64,000 nucleotides of DNA from an uncultured Clostridia bacterium (GCA_947631905.1 CANRND010000007.1:16077-80076), one strand, 5' to 3'. Shown: positions 18,301-28,513, counted from the first letter of the stretch. Translations and numbers: made by a program. The notes: a model not told the origin generated them from the letters alone.

Positions 18301-21300
18301 GTTCCGCTACGCCGCCGCCGACGGGCGCGTCCACATCTTCAAAGGTCACTTTGTTCAACGGGTATATGGCACTCTTGCTCGTACCGCCGCTGAACGCGTA
18401 TGATTGGATCAGTTGCACGCTGACGGGGATCGTGATCTCGGTAAGTCCCGGGTGCTGATAGAACGCATATGCCGCGATGGTCAACACGCCGTCGGGAACC
18501 CGATACGCACCCTTAAACCCGAGCGGGCAATAGTAGAGCGTCGTCTTATCCGCGTTGAAGAGCAAACCGCTGTCATCCGACGAGAAGTTCTTCTGGGCGC
18601 CCGTCCCCTCGGTGACGATGAATTTTTCCAGAGAGGTCGTACCCTTAAAGATAAGCACCTGACCGCTCCACGTATTTTCCAGCGTATCGGGGAAGGAGAC
18701 CGTTTCGAGCGCGACGCAGGAGTCAAAGACGCTGGCCCCGATCTTTTTAAGGGAAGCGGGGAACGTGATTGTTGTAAGGCCGCTCTTGCTGAACGCATTG
18801 TTCCCTACCTCCGTGAGCCGGTTGCCGTCGGCAAAGGTGAACGTAGTGAGCGCTTCGCAGCTGTCGAACGCATTCGTCGAAATGACGGTAACGTCTTTGG
18901 GAAGTTCGAAACTTCTCAACGCGCTGGCCTGGAACGCATAAGTGCCGAGCGAGTTGAGTTTGCTCTCCTTGGTGAAGGTGACCGTCTTCAAGCCAGAAGC
19001 CTGGAACGCATAATTGCCGATCGTCGTCAGACTGTCGGGAAGTGCGATCGTCGTAAGGCCGCTCTTCCAGAACGCATACGTGCCGATCGTAGTGAGATTT
19101 TCGTTCGAGGCAAACGTGACTGTGGTGAGGCCCGTTGTGCTTTCAAAGGCATTGGTCCCGATCTCGGTGATGGACGCGGGCAGGGTGAAACTTGCAAGCG
19201 CACTGCACTGGCGGAACATGTATCCCGAAAGCAGGGTGAACTCTTCGCTCGTCGTTCCGAAGTCGACTTTCTGCAAGTTTTCGGAAACTTCGAACGCGCG
19301 TTCGCCGATCTCTTTGATGGAGTTGGTCCCCTCCGTCGGGAAGGTGACTTCTACGAGTCCGCTTGCCGAGAACGCCTTTTCTCCGATCGAGATGAGCGAA
19401 GAAGGCAGACGGAGATACTTCACTTTGGTCTGGTAGAAGGCGTAAGCGCCGAGCGAAACAAGGCGTTCGGGGAGTTCTACCGTTTCCACACCGCCGAAGC
19501 CGCCGAACACGCTCGTATCGGAAAGGTACGACGTTTTGTTGGTGTTAAGAGCTGCGTCTACAACGGTGAGGCCCACCGCATCGGTCCCCTCGGGCGTGGG
19601 CTGGAACGTCAAGCCCGTAAGGCCCGTTACATTATAGAACGCGGCGATGTCGATCGTTTCTACCGTGTAAGGCACGGTGACGGAATTTGTATTGCCGCCG
19701 GGGCAGACGATGAGCTTCGTCTTGTCGTAATCGTACAACACGCCGTCCTGCACGGAGAAAGTCTTGTTATTTGCGCCGAGCTTGATCTCTTTCAAGCTGT
19801 TCGCCGTGGAGAACGCGCGAGCGCCGATCGTCGTGACCGACGAGGGAATTGTGATCTCGGTGATGCCGCTGCTCTTGAACGCTTGCTCGCCGATCTCCGT
19901 CAACTCCGTATCGCTTGCGAAATTCACCTTCGTGAGATCGTGGCAGGCAAAGAAGGTTTTCTCGGGGATCACGGTTACGCCCGCGGGAATGGTAATTTCG
20001 CCCGCAAGGCCCGAAGAATCGAATGCGCTTGCGCCGATCTCGGTGACCTTTTCGGGGATCTTGAACTCACCGAGCGCCGTGCAACCGTTGAACGTATTCG
20101 CGCCGATCGACGTGACGGAAGCGGGAAGTTCAACATCATGCAACTTCTTGCACCCGCTGAAAGTGCCGGATACAGACTCCAACTTGCTACCGGGCGAGAA
20201 CGTGACCGTTTCGAGGCCGTTCATGTCTGTAAACACCGCGCCGAGCGAGGTGATGCTGGCGGGAATATTGACGGACTTGATCGCATGGCAACCCTCAAAC
20301 ACCTTTGTACCGAAGGTCGGGTTGATGCCCTCTTCGAAAATGACTTCTTTCAAACCGCCGACAGGGTCGCCGTTTTCGTCCGTGATGATTGTGTCTGATT
20401 TGACGTCTTTCGACACGCAATCCTTAAACACGCCGTCGCCCAAACTCGTAACGCTCTTGGGAATGGTGATCGAGGTGAGGTTCTGCGCTTCGCGGAAGAC
20501 ATAATTCCCGAGTTTTTCCAGCTTCTGCGGAAGCGTGATTTCCGTGATGTTGGTCTTATAGAATGCGCTCAGCGCAATCTCCGTCACGGTTTCGGGAATG
20601 TCGATATGAAGAGGCTTTTCGGCGTCGTACCTTGCCGTAGACGGCTGGAAGGCCTGATCGCCGATTCTGACAAGTTGGCTCGGATGGGTCTCGTCGCCGA
20701 ATGTGACCTCTTCGAGGGTGTTGGTCGCATAACCTGCCCTCACCTCCGTCATACGGGCGGGGAAGTGAATGACTTTCAGCCCGCTCCCCGTAGCGATGTT
20801 TGTTACGTTAGTGGGATTTGTCGTAGGACTGCTCTTGAATTGCCATTTGATATCTTCGGTGCCGCCCTCTTCAAATTCGATCTCTTCGAGGCCCAACATG
20901 TAGGAGAACGCATTACTGCCGACATACGTAACGGTGTTGGGGATCACGATCTTCTTGACTTTGGTCGGCAAAAAGGCGCTGTAAGTGGAAGTGGAGCTAC
21001 CATAGAACATGCCGTTGGCGATCTCCGTAACGCCCTCTTCGATGGTGATCTTTTCAAGGTCGCGCAGGTAAGCGTAAATGCCGTTGCTTGTGCTGTACGC
21101 ATACGTCACGCCCTTGCGGACGGTAACTTCTTTGAGACCCGTGAATTGGAATGCCTGCAAGCCGACCGTCGTCACGCTTTCGGGCATATCGAACTCTGTC
21201 AAACATATTTGCCCGATAAACGCCTGCTTGCCGATCGAGGTAAGCTCGCTCTTATGGGTCTCGTCGCCGAACGTCACTTCTCTGAGTACTGCTTTCGGCG

Positions 21301-24300
21301 GGTTGGAGGGAGCAGAGGTACCTACAAAGAATACGAAATCGGGCAATGCTTTCAAACGCGCGGGGAAATGGACCTCGGCGAGCGAGGAGCAACCTGCAAA
21401 TAAGCCCGTCGAAGAGGAGGTCGCATTCACCAGTTCGAGCGACTCTGCTTCTTCCCCGTCCTTGGGTTCGAGGAACGTGACCGTTTCGAGCGCCGTGCAA
21501 TTGTAGAACGCGCCCGCAGCGATTTTCGTCACGCTCGCGGGGATCACGATGCCCGTGATCGATGTGTTTTTCTGGAATATGTCTTTGGAGATCTCCGTGA
21601 TCGTTTCGGGCAATTCGAAATCGCCCGCCTTGCCCAACGGATAGAAGACAAGTTTCGTCATACCCTTGTTGAACAGAACGCCGTTTACAAGTTCGAAACT
21701 CGCATTGTCGGGATCGAGATAGAGATTGGCAAGGGAAACGCATCCCGTGAACACGCTGTCCATGCTCGTGACATTGGCGGAAATGTGCAACGTGGTAAGC
21801 GCTTCGCACGTGTCGAACGCGCCCGCCACCAACGTGAGGCTGGGGGAATCTTTCGTGCCGTCCATGAAGATCTCGGTGAGCTTCGCGCATTTCTGGAAGG
21901 CATTCTTATCGATCTTCACGACGGTTGCGGGGATATGAAGCACGGTGACCCCTGCGCCGCTGAACGCCTCCTGCCCGATCGTCACGATCTTGGTCCCCTC
22001 TTCGAACGTCAGAGTTTCGGCTTTGGTGCAACCGCTGAACGCTTTGGAGCCGATCGTAACGTCGCCGATCGCGTTTTTGTTACTGAACTTGATATAGGTG
22101 AGCGCGGAGCATCCGCTGAATGCGCTCGTATCGATCGTGGTGATGTACCCAGGGATGGTAACGCCCTCGAGCTTGGTGCAGCCGCTGAACGCGCTCGCGC
22201 CGATCTCCGAGATGCCGTTCCCAAGCGGGATCGTCAGTTCGCCGCTCTTCCCTTTCGGGCAATACACGATCTTCGTTGCCTGGCAGAGCATGCCGTCCAA
22301 CGATTCATAGTGGGTGTTGCCTGCCGTGATCGTGATGCTTTCCAGCGAGGAGCAACCGCTGAACAGCGGCTTGTCGCCCGTGAGCGGGAGTTCGCCCGTC
22401 TGCTTGGGAAGTTGCACCGACGTCAAAGCGGTACAGTCATAAAACGCCCTCTCGGCGAACGTAAGCTCGGTCGTCACCACGCCGTCTACGTCCTCTATGC
22501 TCACGCTTCTGAGCTGTTTGCACTGGTAGAACGCCTGCGATTCGATGCTCGTGACCGAAGCGGGAAGGGAAACTTCCTCGATCATCGCACTTGCAAACGT
22601 ACGGGTGGGAATGGATTTTACGCCGTATTCTTCGGGAAGAGAGAACGAACCCGTCTTGCCCTGCGGGAAGAACACAAGCCTGTTCGTGGGGGTATCTTCG
22701 ATGTCGCGCTTTTCGATGAGCGCGCCGTCGTGCGAAGCATAGTGCGCTTCCGCCCTCTTGTTATTGAGCAGTTCGGACTCATAGACCACAACTGCCTGCA
22801 AGTTATCGCAACCCTGGAAAGCGTTCGAGCTGACGAGCATGATGCTGTCGGGGATCTCCACCGTGAGCAACTTCTTGCACTTCTCGAAGCCGAGCGCATT
22901 TATAAGGGTAACGGGTTTTTGGTTGTAGGTCTCGGGAATGGTGACCTTGCTGACATTGTCGATATACGGTCCCTTGCCCACCGAGTACTCTTTTACCGTG
23001 ATGCCGTCTAATTCATAGGTAGGCGTAAATTTGAGAACTTCCGCCCAATAAGGGTAGACCGTCATATCGGACGCGATCGTCCACGGCGCCACGCTGTTGC
23101 CGTCCGAATCGGTGTACTGGGTACCCATCCCGTTCACCGCGCTGAACCAGCCGTAGAAGCCCGAAGTCTCGTCTTTGGGCGTGGGAACGTCGAGCCGGTA
23201 ATTCTCGCCGTACACCACCGTATCCGTTCCGGAAGTCCCTTCCGTATAAGAATAGGTAATGGTGTAGCTCTTCGGCTTCCAGTTCGCGTAGAGCATGATG
23301 CCCGTGTTTTCATTATAATATTCGTCGGTATATTCTTTGGCGTTGCCGTTCGCTCCGCCGAGCGCGTTATACCAACCGTCGAAGTCATATCCCGCGAGGG
23401 TCGTATCCGTGGGAAGCGTTACCTTGTCCCCCGTCGCCAGATAGATCGGGTCCACCGCGCTGCCTTTGCGAGTGTCGAACTCCACCGCATACGCTTTCAC
23501 CGTGATGGATACCCAGTCGGAATAGCGCCTGCCGTTGTAGAAACGCACGGAGAGAACGTTGTCTCCCTCTTTCGTGAGGGTGATGGGCGCCGAACAGCCG
23601 TCTTCGACGTCCACCGCCTCGCCGTCGTTCACTTTCACCTGATAGCGCGTCGCGCCGATCACGGGTTCCCAGCTCAGAACGCTCTTCCCATAGGTGAGCG
23701 CCTCGGAGAGCGCAACGTACCGCACGTCGAGCGGTTCGCTCCACGCCGAGTCGTTGGTACCCTTTGCGCGTACCGAGAGGGTGTAATCGCCGCCTTCGCT
23801 GAGCGTAAGCCCCGACAGCGTGGCGATATCCACACTCGTCCCCGTCACGGGGTATGTTTTGCCGTTGATCCGCACTTCGTAAGAGAGCGCGCCCTCTATG
23901 GCGGACCAGCTCAGTTCGGTGCCTTTGATTTTGAGGTTTGAAGGCGTAGCCAGTTTGTTCTTATGATAGGTCAGCGAAGTGGGCTGGGGCGAGTTGTAAC
24001 CTTTGGTATAAGGATACACGTTGATTATGATGCCGCCGTCCTGCTCCTCGCATTCTTTCAGATCGAAATAGGTGTTGCTCCCCACGTTCACCAGAGAGTG
24101 ATCGTGCGCGGGATTACCGCAGGAGACCGACACCACATAGTTCGCGGCGTTGGGAACGGAGTTCCAGGTCACGACCTGGTTTTCTTCGTCCACATGCAAA
24201 TTGGTCACCGCCGCTAGCGATCTGTCGTACTTGAACACCTCCGACTCGGACGAAGCATAGCCGTTTGCCGCGGCCACGACCGTAAACTCGATGCCGCCCG

Positions 24301-25531
24301 CTTTCATCTCGCAGTTGGAGAAGTTGTAATTCGTGGAGGGACCGTTATCCACCATCTCGTGGCGGTGTCCCTCGTTCCCGCACTTTACCGTAATATAATA
24401 CTTCTGCGCGTTTTCCACCGCATTGAACAAAAGGGTGGAAGGCTCAATCACGCTGAACAGCGATACGCGCGCCAACGCCTTGTTTTTATAAAATCTCACG
24501 GTGGGCGCCGCGCCGTTCGCCTTGACGGTGATGGTATAATCCCCCGCAGGCGCGTTTGCAAAGTCTACGGGTACGGTCGTCGCGGCGACGGTCCCCGAAA
24601 TCGTCTTAAATTCCGAGGGGCCTTTCACTTCATATTCATAGCTCGCGGCAACACCCGTACTGCTCCAACTGATGCTGTCGGATTTGACGCTCACGAGCGG
24701 CGACGCGGGAAGCGCCGAAGCGGAATTGTCCGTCCACACCGCGTACAGCGTGGTATTCGCATTGAACGCCGTCTCCGCCGTCCATTCCGCCGTGAGTTTG
24801 TCCGCATCTTCGTAATCGCTCATCCACCAGCCCACGAACTTATGGCCTTCCCATTCGACGGAGGGCAATTCGTACAGCTTCTGGCCGATCGTTTTGACGG
24901 GTTCGGGCGTCTCCGCTCCCGTGTACCCCGGGTCAAAGTTGATTGTATACTCGGGCTTTCCTTCGTAGGTCTCCGCCCAACGCGCATACAGCGTAAGGTC
25001 GCCCGTTACCGTCTGCGTGCCGAAGATAAAGGGATGCTCATACTCCTTATCCGTATACCAACCCAAAAACGCATGGCTCTCTTTGGAGGGATCGCCGGGC
25101 TTCTCCATCGTTTTTCCGTTTACAACGTACTCCTCCCCGACGGCGCTTCCGCCCTCGGAATCAAACGTGACGGTATACGTGATCTTTTTCAAAAATCTCA
25201 TCTGTGAGCCGTCTTTTTCGAGCGTAAGCACGTTGTCTTTGAGCGTTGCGCTCACCTGTGCGTCCGTCTCGGTGGAAAACCGCAGATCGAGCGTTTCGCC
25301 CTCCAACGCATATGTACCCGACTTGTTCTCTCCGTCTACCGAGTAGGTGAACATGTGTCCGCTGCTCAAAGTGATGAGATATTCGTCGTTGCGGGCGTCG
25401 TAGTAATACACGCCCATTTCGGGACCGTCTTGGAGAACATCGCCCTTGCACGCCGCGACCGCAAACCCCATGAGAGCTACGGTGAGCGCGAGCAGCGAGC
25501 AGATCCAATTCCTCTTGGTCTTCGACTTCAT
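15344..25531 (-). CDS. giant BspA-like LRR_5 surface lipoprotein with InlB-type and Fn3/Ig-like N-terminal modules
   Basis: ~3395 aa from MKSKTKRNWICSLLALTVALMGFAVAAC (lipobox AVAAC); InlB-like YTVTFDSEGGSAVGEE...FLGWYTDKEY; dozens of ~23-aa LRR_5 repeats (SIGANTFNGCTALGEFKIPEKVTEIG...); SD GGAGAAGG before start. Confidence 0.93.
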   Translation of the reverse strand: MKSKTKRNWICSLLALTVALMGFAVAACKGDVLQDGPEMGVYYYDARNDEYLITLSSGHMFTYSVDGENKSGTYALEGETLDLRFSTETDAQVSATLKDNVLTLEKDGSQMRFLKKITYTVTFDSEGGSAVGEEYVVNGKTMEKPGDPSKESHAFLGWYTDKEYEHPFIFGTQTVTGDLTLYARWAETYEGKPEYTINFDPGYTGAETPEPVKTIGQKLYELPSVEWEGHKFVGWWMSDYEDADKLTAEWTAETAFNANTTLYAVWTDNSASALPASPLVSVKSDSISWSSTGVAASYEYEVKGPSEFKTISGTVAATTVPVDFANAPAGDYTITVKANGAAPTVRFYKNKALARVSLFSVIEPSTLLFNAVENAQKYYITVKCGNEGHRHEMVDNGPSTNYNFSNCEMKAGGIEFTVVAAANGYASSESEVFKYDRSLAAVTNLHVDEENQVVTWNSVPNAANYVVSVSCGNPAHDHSLVNVGSNTYFDLKECEEQDGGIIINVYPYTKGYNSPQPTSLTYHKNKLATPSNLKIKGTELSWSAIEGALSYEVRINGKTYPVTGTSVDIATLSGLTLSEGGDYTLSVRAKGTNDSAWSEPLDVRYVALSEALTYGKSVLSWEPVIGATRYQVKVNDGEAVDVEDGCSAPITLTKEGDNVLSVRFYNGRRYSDWVSITVKAYAVEFDTRKGSAVDPIYLATGDKVTLPTDTTLAGYDFDGWYNALGGANGNAKEYTDEYYNENTGIMLYANWKPKSYTITYSYTEGTSGTDTVVYGENYRLDVPTPKDETSGFYGWFSAVNGMGTQYTDSDGNSVAPWTIASDMTVYPYWAEVLKFTPTYELDGITVKEYSVGKGPYIDNVSKVTIPETYNQKPVTLINALGFEKCKKLLTVEIPDSIMLVSSNAFQGCDNLQAVVVYESELLNNKRAEAHYASHDGALIEKRDIEDTPTNRLVFFPQGKTGSFSLPEEYGVKSIPTRTFASAMIEEVSLPASVTSIESQAFYQCKQLRSVSIEDVDGVVTTELTFAERAFYDCTALTSVQLPKQTGELPLTGDKPLFSGCSSLESITITAGNTHYESLDGMLCQATKIVYCPKGKSGELTIPLGNGISEIGASAFSGCTKLEGVTIPGYITTIDTSAFSGCSALTYIKFSNKNAIGDVTIGSKAFSGCTKAETLTFEEGTKIVTIGQEAFSGAGVTVLHIPATVVKIDKNAFQKCAKLTEIFMDGTKDSPSLTLVAGAFDTCEALTTLHISANVTSMDSVFTGCVSLANLYLDPDNASFELVNGVLFNKGMTKLVFYPLGKAGDFELPETITEISKDIFQKNTSITGIVIPASVTKIAAGAFYNCTALETVTFLEPKDGEEAESLELVNATSSSTGLFAGCSSLAEVHFPARLKALPDFVFFVGTSAPSNPPKAVLREVTFGDETHKSELTSIGKQAFIGQICLTEFDMPESVTTVGLQAFQFTGLKEVTVRKGVTYAYSTSNGIYAYLRDLEKITIEEGVTEIANGMFYGSSTSTYSAFLPTKVKKIVIPNTVTYVGSNAFSYMLGLEEIEFEEGGTEDIKWQFKSSPTTNPTNVTNIATGSGLKVIHFPARMTEVRAGYATNTLEEVTFGDETHPSQLVRIGDQAFQPSTARYDAEKPLHIDIPETVTEIALSAFYKTNITEITLPQKLEKLGNYVFREAQNLTSITIPKSVTSLGDGVFKDCVSKDVKSDTIITDENGDPVGGLKEVIFEEGINPTFGTKVFEGCHAIKSVNIPASITSLGAVFTDMNGLETVTFSPGSKLESVSGTFSGCKKLHDVELPASVTSIGANTFNGCTALGEFKIPEKVTEIGASAFDSSGLAGEITIPAGVTVIPEKTFFACHDLTKVNFASDTELTEIGEQAFKSSGITEITIPSSVTTIGARAFSTANSLKEIKLGANNKTFSVQDGVLYDYDKTKLIVCPGGNTNSVTVPYTVETIDIAAFYNVTGLTGLTFQPTPEGTDAVGLTVVDAALNTNKTSYLSDTSVFGGFGGVETVELPERLVSLGAYAFYQTKVKYLRLPSSLISIGEKAFSASGLVEVTFPTEGTNSIKEIGERAFEVSENLQKVDFGTTSEEFTLLSGYMFRQCSALASFTLPASITEIGTNAFESTTGLTTVTFASNENLTTIGTYAFWKSGLTTIALPDSLTTIGNYAFQASGLKTVTFTKESKLNSLGTYAFQASALRSFELPKDVTVISTNAFDSCEALTTFTFADGNRLTEVGNNAFSKSGLTTITFPASLKKIGASVFDSCVALETVSFPDTLENTWSGQVLIFKGTTSLEKFIVTEGTGAQKNFSSDDSGLLFNADKTTLYYCPLGFKGAYRVPDGVLTIAAYAFYQHPGLTEITIPVSVQLIQSYAFSGGTSKSAIYPLNKVTFEDVDAPVGGGVAELVIGTKPTKVGDRDTKSAVFSATSITSIKFPKRLTYLGGQSFQYSKLKTVDFNGAQLEEIQYKLFQETELETVTLPEGITLIQSDSFNGTKLRNVVVPEGVTAVESGAFQKCAQLVSVSLPSTITKLHYGSGYTTTIFDGCTALETVTFAPGCKLTSFWGNLFKGCSSLRSIEVPAGVTELGGNSNNGSVFEGCTSLSSVTFLSDNTLKSIDGNAFKGCSSLTEINIPESVTYFGGSTFYGTGLKTLKIPAGVTALNASLFANSALEEITIPATVDTINSSAFENCASLHTVTFEKNSPVTTLPGGTLGGLFKNCTSLETVVLPDGLENLGEGAFLNCSSLANITLPDTLTSIAAKAFSGCSSLPAIDIPQSLTLTAIGNEAFKDCTSLTTINIPGNVATVGNSAFEGCTGLQKVSFAVGVETLGDYAFSGDINITELEIPASLLSVGANPFLGVKEVTVSTLNDTFDLEETDVSKALYADGMRTLVSVLSAVDVFNIPEGVTKIGSGAFRGSDISVVFIPETVTEIGDYAFAEAAKLRDVNFTGADEPAEQGTMIGQRAFYNCDSLLSINIPARFTGFGNYAFAESEKLATVKLPEGFTSLGTNTFQNCASLSSINMPESVKKIGNYVFDGCASLEEFDFSHLGGEVLIIGQYAFRNSGIREVTLPLEVVDASTTSNMGTYAFAGCKNLTAVHNLGSVVSNVFQNCVNLQTVEFSPNIRTARSLNSSSVFAGCTSLRSVDMSMLTASGMPGSSFFEGCTSLESFKYPQTFTGSGTTISISSAIFKNCTSLKEIQFPEIEDKPIGQISGNAFENCKLLTEEVLSFPSATQFNAYAFAGTGITEFTVGSTVTTLSNNVFSNCKELKTVHLNTSSRITEIGTALFDGCSSLSTLTFGDDALTYIKKISVNAFRGCVSLESFTFTKAITTVQADAFSGWTADQKIYLATPRSELSMDTGTTDANSSKWNQNWARGCYAQIIDPEPEAD

Positions 25532-25714
25532 ATTGCCTTCTCCTTTCCAAATTTTTCGTTTTGAAACGTCCGATCTTCGCGGTTCTCTTTTATGCAAAAA
25601 ATATGTATACCGTTTTTTGCTCCGAAAATGCGCCGCAATGGAATGTTTTTTCCTGTTTTGTTACTTTTTTACGCTTTTTGCAAGATAGAATGCTCCACGA
25701 TCGGATTATTTATT

Positions 25715-25743
25715 ATTTTATTAAATTTCCGTTTATTTGTCAA
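25715..25743 (-). promoter_or_regulatory. sigma-A-type promoter for the LRR gene
   Basis: Minus strand TTGACA-17 nt-TAAAAT. Confidence 0.7.
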
Positions 25744-25846
25744 CTAAAATAGTATTTATTCTATCTTTATAAATTCTAATCATCTTCTTAAATAGTATAA
25801 GATGTGCTTATGGCCGACAAAAAGGGATAATTTTTTTGAATTTTTC

Positions 25847-25875
25847 TTGACATCGCGGACCGCGCTCGATATAAT
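25847..25875 (+). promoter_or_regulatory. consensus sigma-A promoter for DUF1295 gene
   Basis: TTGACA-17 nt-TATAAT. Confidence 0.85.
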
Positions 25876-25903
25876 AAGTAGTAGAAAAATATCGGGGGCA
25901 ACT

Positions 25904-26779
25904 ATGGTCAACGGAAAAAGAGAACCTTTCCGGTTCCTTATCGTGTTTTTTGTGTATCTTGCCGCAGTCGCGGTGGGCGTAGCTGTCATGTACGCACTTC
26001 CCCTGCAATTCTGGCTCTCTCTTCTCATTGCGGACGTTGCGGCGACTCTCGTGGTGTTTGCGTTCAGTCTCGTCTTCCGCAACGCGTCCGTCTACGATCC
26101 CTATTGGAGCGTCCAGCCGATCGTCATCGTGATCGGGCTTGCATGCCTGCAAAAATCTTTCCCCGTCACGGTGATCCTGCCCATGATCGCCATCTTCCTC
26201 TGGGGGATCCGCCTTACGGCGAACTGGGCGTATACGTTCAAGGGCCTCGACCCCGCCTATCAGGACTGGCGCTATACCATGCTCCGCGAAAAGACGGGCG
26301 GCAACTATATCGCCGTGAACCTCTTTGGCATCCATCTAGTTCCCACGCTGATCGTATATGCGTGCATGTTGCCCGTGATCTTCGTCTTTGAGAAAACGCC
26401 CGCTTTCAACGCGGGTAGCGCGGTTTTCTTCGCGGTATCCGTTCTGGCGGTCCTTCTCGAACTCGTTGCCGACTGCACGATGCACAAATTCAAGCGCGGC
26501 GGCGGAGAGGGTTTCCTCCGCAAGGGGGTATGGAAGTATTCCCGCCATCCCAACTATTTGGGCGAGATCGCCTTTTGGTGGGGAATCGCCCTCGCCACAG
26601 TGTGCGTGCTTCCCTCTTATTGGTGGACGATCGCGGGAGCTTTCCTCAATACCCTGCTCTTCCTCTTTGTCAGCATTCCGATGGCGGACGGACACCAGGC
26701 GCGGAAAGAAGGCTTTGCGCTCTACAAGAAAAACACGCGCAAACTCTTCCCGATCTACAAAAAGCAATCCGAAAACTAA
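25904..26779 (+). CDS. DUF1295 / steroid 5-alpha-reductase-like membrane protein
   Basis: Multiple TMs, KYSRHPNYLGEIAFWWGIAL motif; start set at MVNGKREP downstream of promoter. Confidence 0.88.
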   Translation: MVNGKREPFRFLIVFFVYLAAVAVGVAVMYALPLQFWLSLLIADVAATLVVFAFSLVFRNASVYDPYWSVQPIVIVIGLACLQKSFPVTVILPMIAIFLWGIRLTANWAYTFKGLDPAYQDWRYTMLREKTGGNYIAVNLFGIHLVPTLIVYACMLPVIFVFEKTPAFNAGSAVFFAVSVLAVLLELVADCTMHKFKRGGGEGFLRKGVWKYSRHPNYLGEIAFWWGIALATVCVLPSYWWTIAGAFLNTLLFLFVSIPMADGHQARKEGFALYKKNTRKLFPIYKKQSEN

Positions 26780-26787
26780 CTGCTCAG

Positions 26788-26821
26788 AAAAAAGAGCGCT
26801 CCGCTACGGAGCGCTCTTTTT
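26788..26821 (+). terminator. intrinsic terminator
   Basis: AAAAAGAGCGCTCCGCTACGGAGCGCTCTTTTT. Confidence 0.85.
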
Positions 26822-26993
26822 GATACGGGACGGCAATTCTACCCTAAGTAGAGTTCATTTTGGCGCGGTAGAGCCGAATTTCCCGAAATAGACCCGCGGC
26901 GGGCAACAGGAGAGCGGTTTTCGGGAAAAGTAGGTTGTAAAATCGCCCGTTTTGCGATATGCTGTAATATAGAAATGCACGGAGGTTTTTCCC

Positions 26994-27941
26994 ATGAAAG
27001 CATTCGATATTTATGCGGACTCGGGCGCGAACATCCCGCAGGAGATCTCAAAGAGCCGCGGGATCCGCACCATTTCCTACCGCATGACGGTGAACGGCGA
27101 GGAGCGGCTCTGCTATGAAGAGGGCGTCTCTTTTGAAGAGACCGCCAAAAAATTCTATGACGACATGCGCGCGGGTGCGGAAGTAAAGACCTCACTCATG
27201 AACGCGTACACCTTTTACGAAGCGCTCCTCCCCTCTTTGCAAGCGGGAAGGGACGCGATCTTATTTACGATCTCCTCGGGGATCAGCGCCACGAACAAGC
27301 AGGCGCAGGAAGCGGGCAAAATGCTCGAAGCCGACTTTCCCGGGCGGAAAGTGTATGTGATCGACAGCGAGAACGCCTCGATGGGCGAGGGACTGCTCGT
27401 CCTTAAAACGGCGGACCTAAGGGACCTCGGCGAGAGCGCGGAGGCCTGCGCAAAGTGGGCGCGGGAGAATGCGTTCAAAACGAACAGCTACCTCACCGTG
27501 GGAGACCTCAAATACTTAAAGCGCACGGGGCGCATCTCCGCAACGCTTGCCATCGCGGGGACCCTCCTCAACATCAAGCCCGTTCTGCGGGCGGACGGGA
27601 GTGCGAACACCAAGATCGTATTTTACGGCAAGGAGAGGGGCAGGAAAAAAGCGCTCATGGCGCTCGCGGAAGCGTACAGAGAGCGCGCCACGGAATATGA
27701 AAAACAGACCGTCGCCATCTGCCACGGCGACTGCGCGGAAGACGCGGAGTACCTTGCGGGCCTCATCCGCGAGATCGGCGCGGCGGAGATCATTACCGAA
27801 TATTACGACCTCTGCACGGGTTCGCACGTAGGTCCCGGCACGGTGGCGCTCTTCTTCTTCGGAAAAGACAGGCGGGGCAATCTCCCCGCGGCAGAGGCGG
27901 AAAAGAAGCCTCACGGAAAAGTCGTGACCGATAAAATTTGA
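26994..27941 (+). CDS. DegV family protein (second copy)
   Basis: MKAFDIYADSGANIPQEISKSRGIRTISYRMTVNG...ISSGISATNKQA. Confidence 0.9.
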   Translation: MKAFDIYADSGANIPQEISKSRGIRTISYRMTVNGEERLCYEEGVSFEETAKKFYDDMRAGAEVKTSLMNAYTFYEALLPSLQAGRDAILFTISSGISATNKQAQEAGKMLEADFPGRKVYVIDSENASMGEGLLVLKTADLRDLGESAEACAKWARENAFKTNSYLTVGDLKYLKRTGRISATLAIAGTLLNIKPVLRADGSANTKIVFYGKERGRKKALMALAEAYRERATEYEKQTVAICHGDCAEDAEYLAGLIREIGAAEIITEYYDLCTGSHVGPGTVALFFFGKDRRGNLPAAEAEKKPHGKVVTDKI

Positions 27942-27955
27942 AAAGCATGAGAAAA

Positions 27956-27991
27956 GCCGCGGGGCGCTTTCGGAAGAAAGCGCCCCGCGGC
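27956..27991. terminator. intrinsic terminator between convergent genes
   Basis: GCCGCGGGGCGCTTTC-GGAA-GAAAGCGCCCCGCGGC. Confidence 0.8.
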
Positions 27992-28002
27992 ATATTTTAT
28001 AC

Positions 28003-28497
28003 CTACTTCTTTTTGAAAAACAAAACGAGCGCGGAAATGAGGAGTCCCGCAGCAACCACGCAAAGGGGGATCCCGCCGAACATCGGCGTAAAGATAACGA
28101 CCGAACTCGTCGTGTTGCTTTCGTAGGGCAATACGATGAGTACGATCCCGACCGCAATGAGTGTGGCGGCAAGCATGGCGAGTAACAGGGCAAACACCGT
28201 CCCTCTCCGCGTCTTAACGGGTGTTCTCGGCTTCTCTTGCGGAACGTTTACGCTTTCTTGCGGCGCTTCCGCGGAAATTTCCGCAGGCGCAATGTCCGTC
28301 TCCAAGAGCGCGTCCGCACTCACATGCAATGTTTCGCACAGCTGTTTGAGCTTATAGGCGTCCGGAGTCGCCCTGTCATTCTCCCAGTTGGAGACGGTCT
28401 GCCGCGACACACCGAGCAGTTCCGCAAGCTCCTCCTGCGAAAGCCCCCTCTTCTCCCTCAGCCGCCAGATCTTTTCACCCAACAATTTCATGCCCAC
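28003..28497 (-). CDS. XRE-family HTH regulator with C-terminal membrane segments
   Basis: GEKIWRLREKRGLSQEELAELLGVSRQTVSNWENDRATPDAYKLKQL followed by two TM segments. Confidence 0.88.
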   Translation of the reverse strand: MGMKLLGEKIWRLREKRGLSQEELAELLGVSRQTVSNWENDRATPDAYKLKQLCETLHVSADALLETDIAPAEISAEAPQESVNVPQEKPRTPVKTRRGTVFALLLAMLAATLIAVGIVLIVLPYESNTTSSVVIFTPMFGGIPLCVVAAGLLISALVLFFKKK

Positions 28498-28513
28498 ATT
28501 ATAACACGCCGTC

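Noticed and set aside
15317-20398. Long plus-strand ORFs (649 aa, 664 aa) opposite the LRR gene
   Set aside because: Antisense to an evident repetitive coding gene; low-complexity Arg/Glu/His-rich translations typical of GC-biased shadow frames.
26822-26993. Possible structured RNA in the spacer upstream of the second degV
   Set aside because: Short CTACCC/GTAGAG similarities only; no convincing extended stem by eye.
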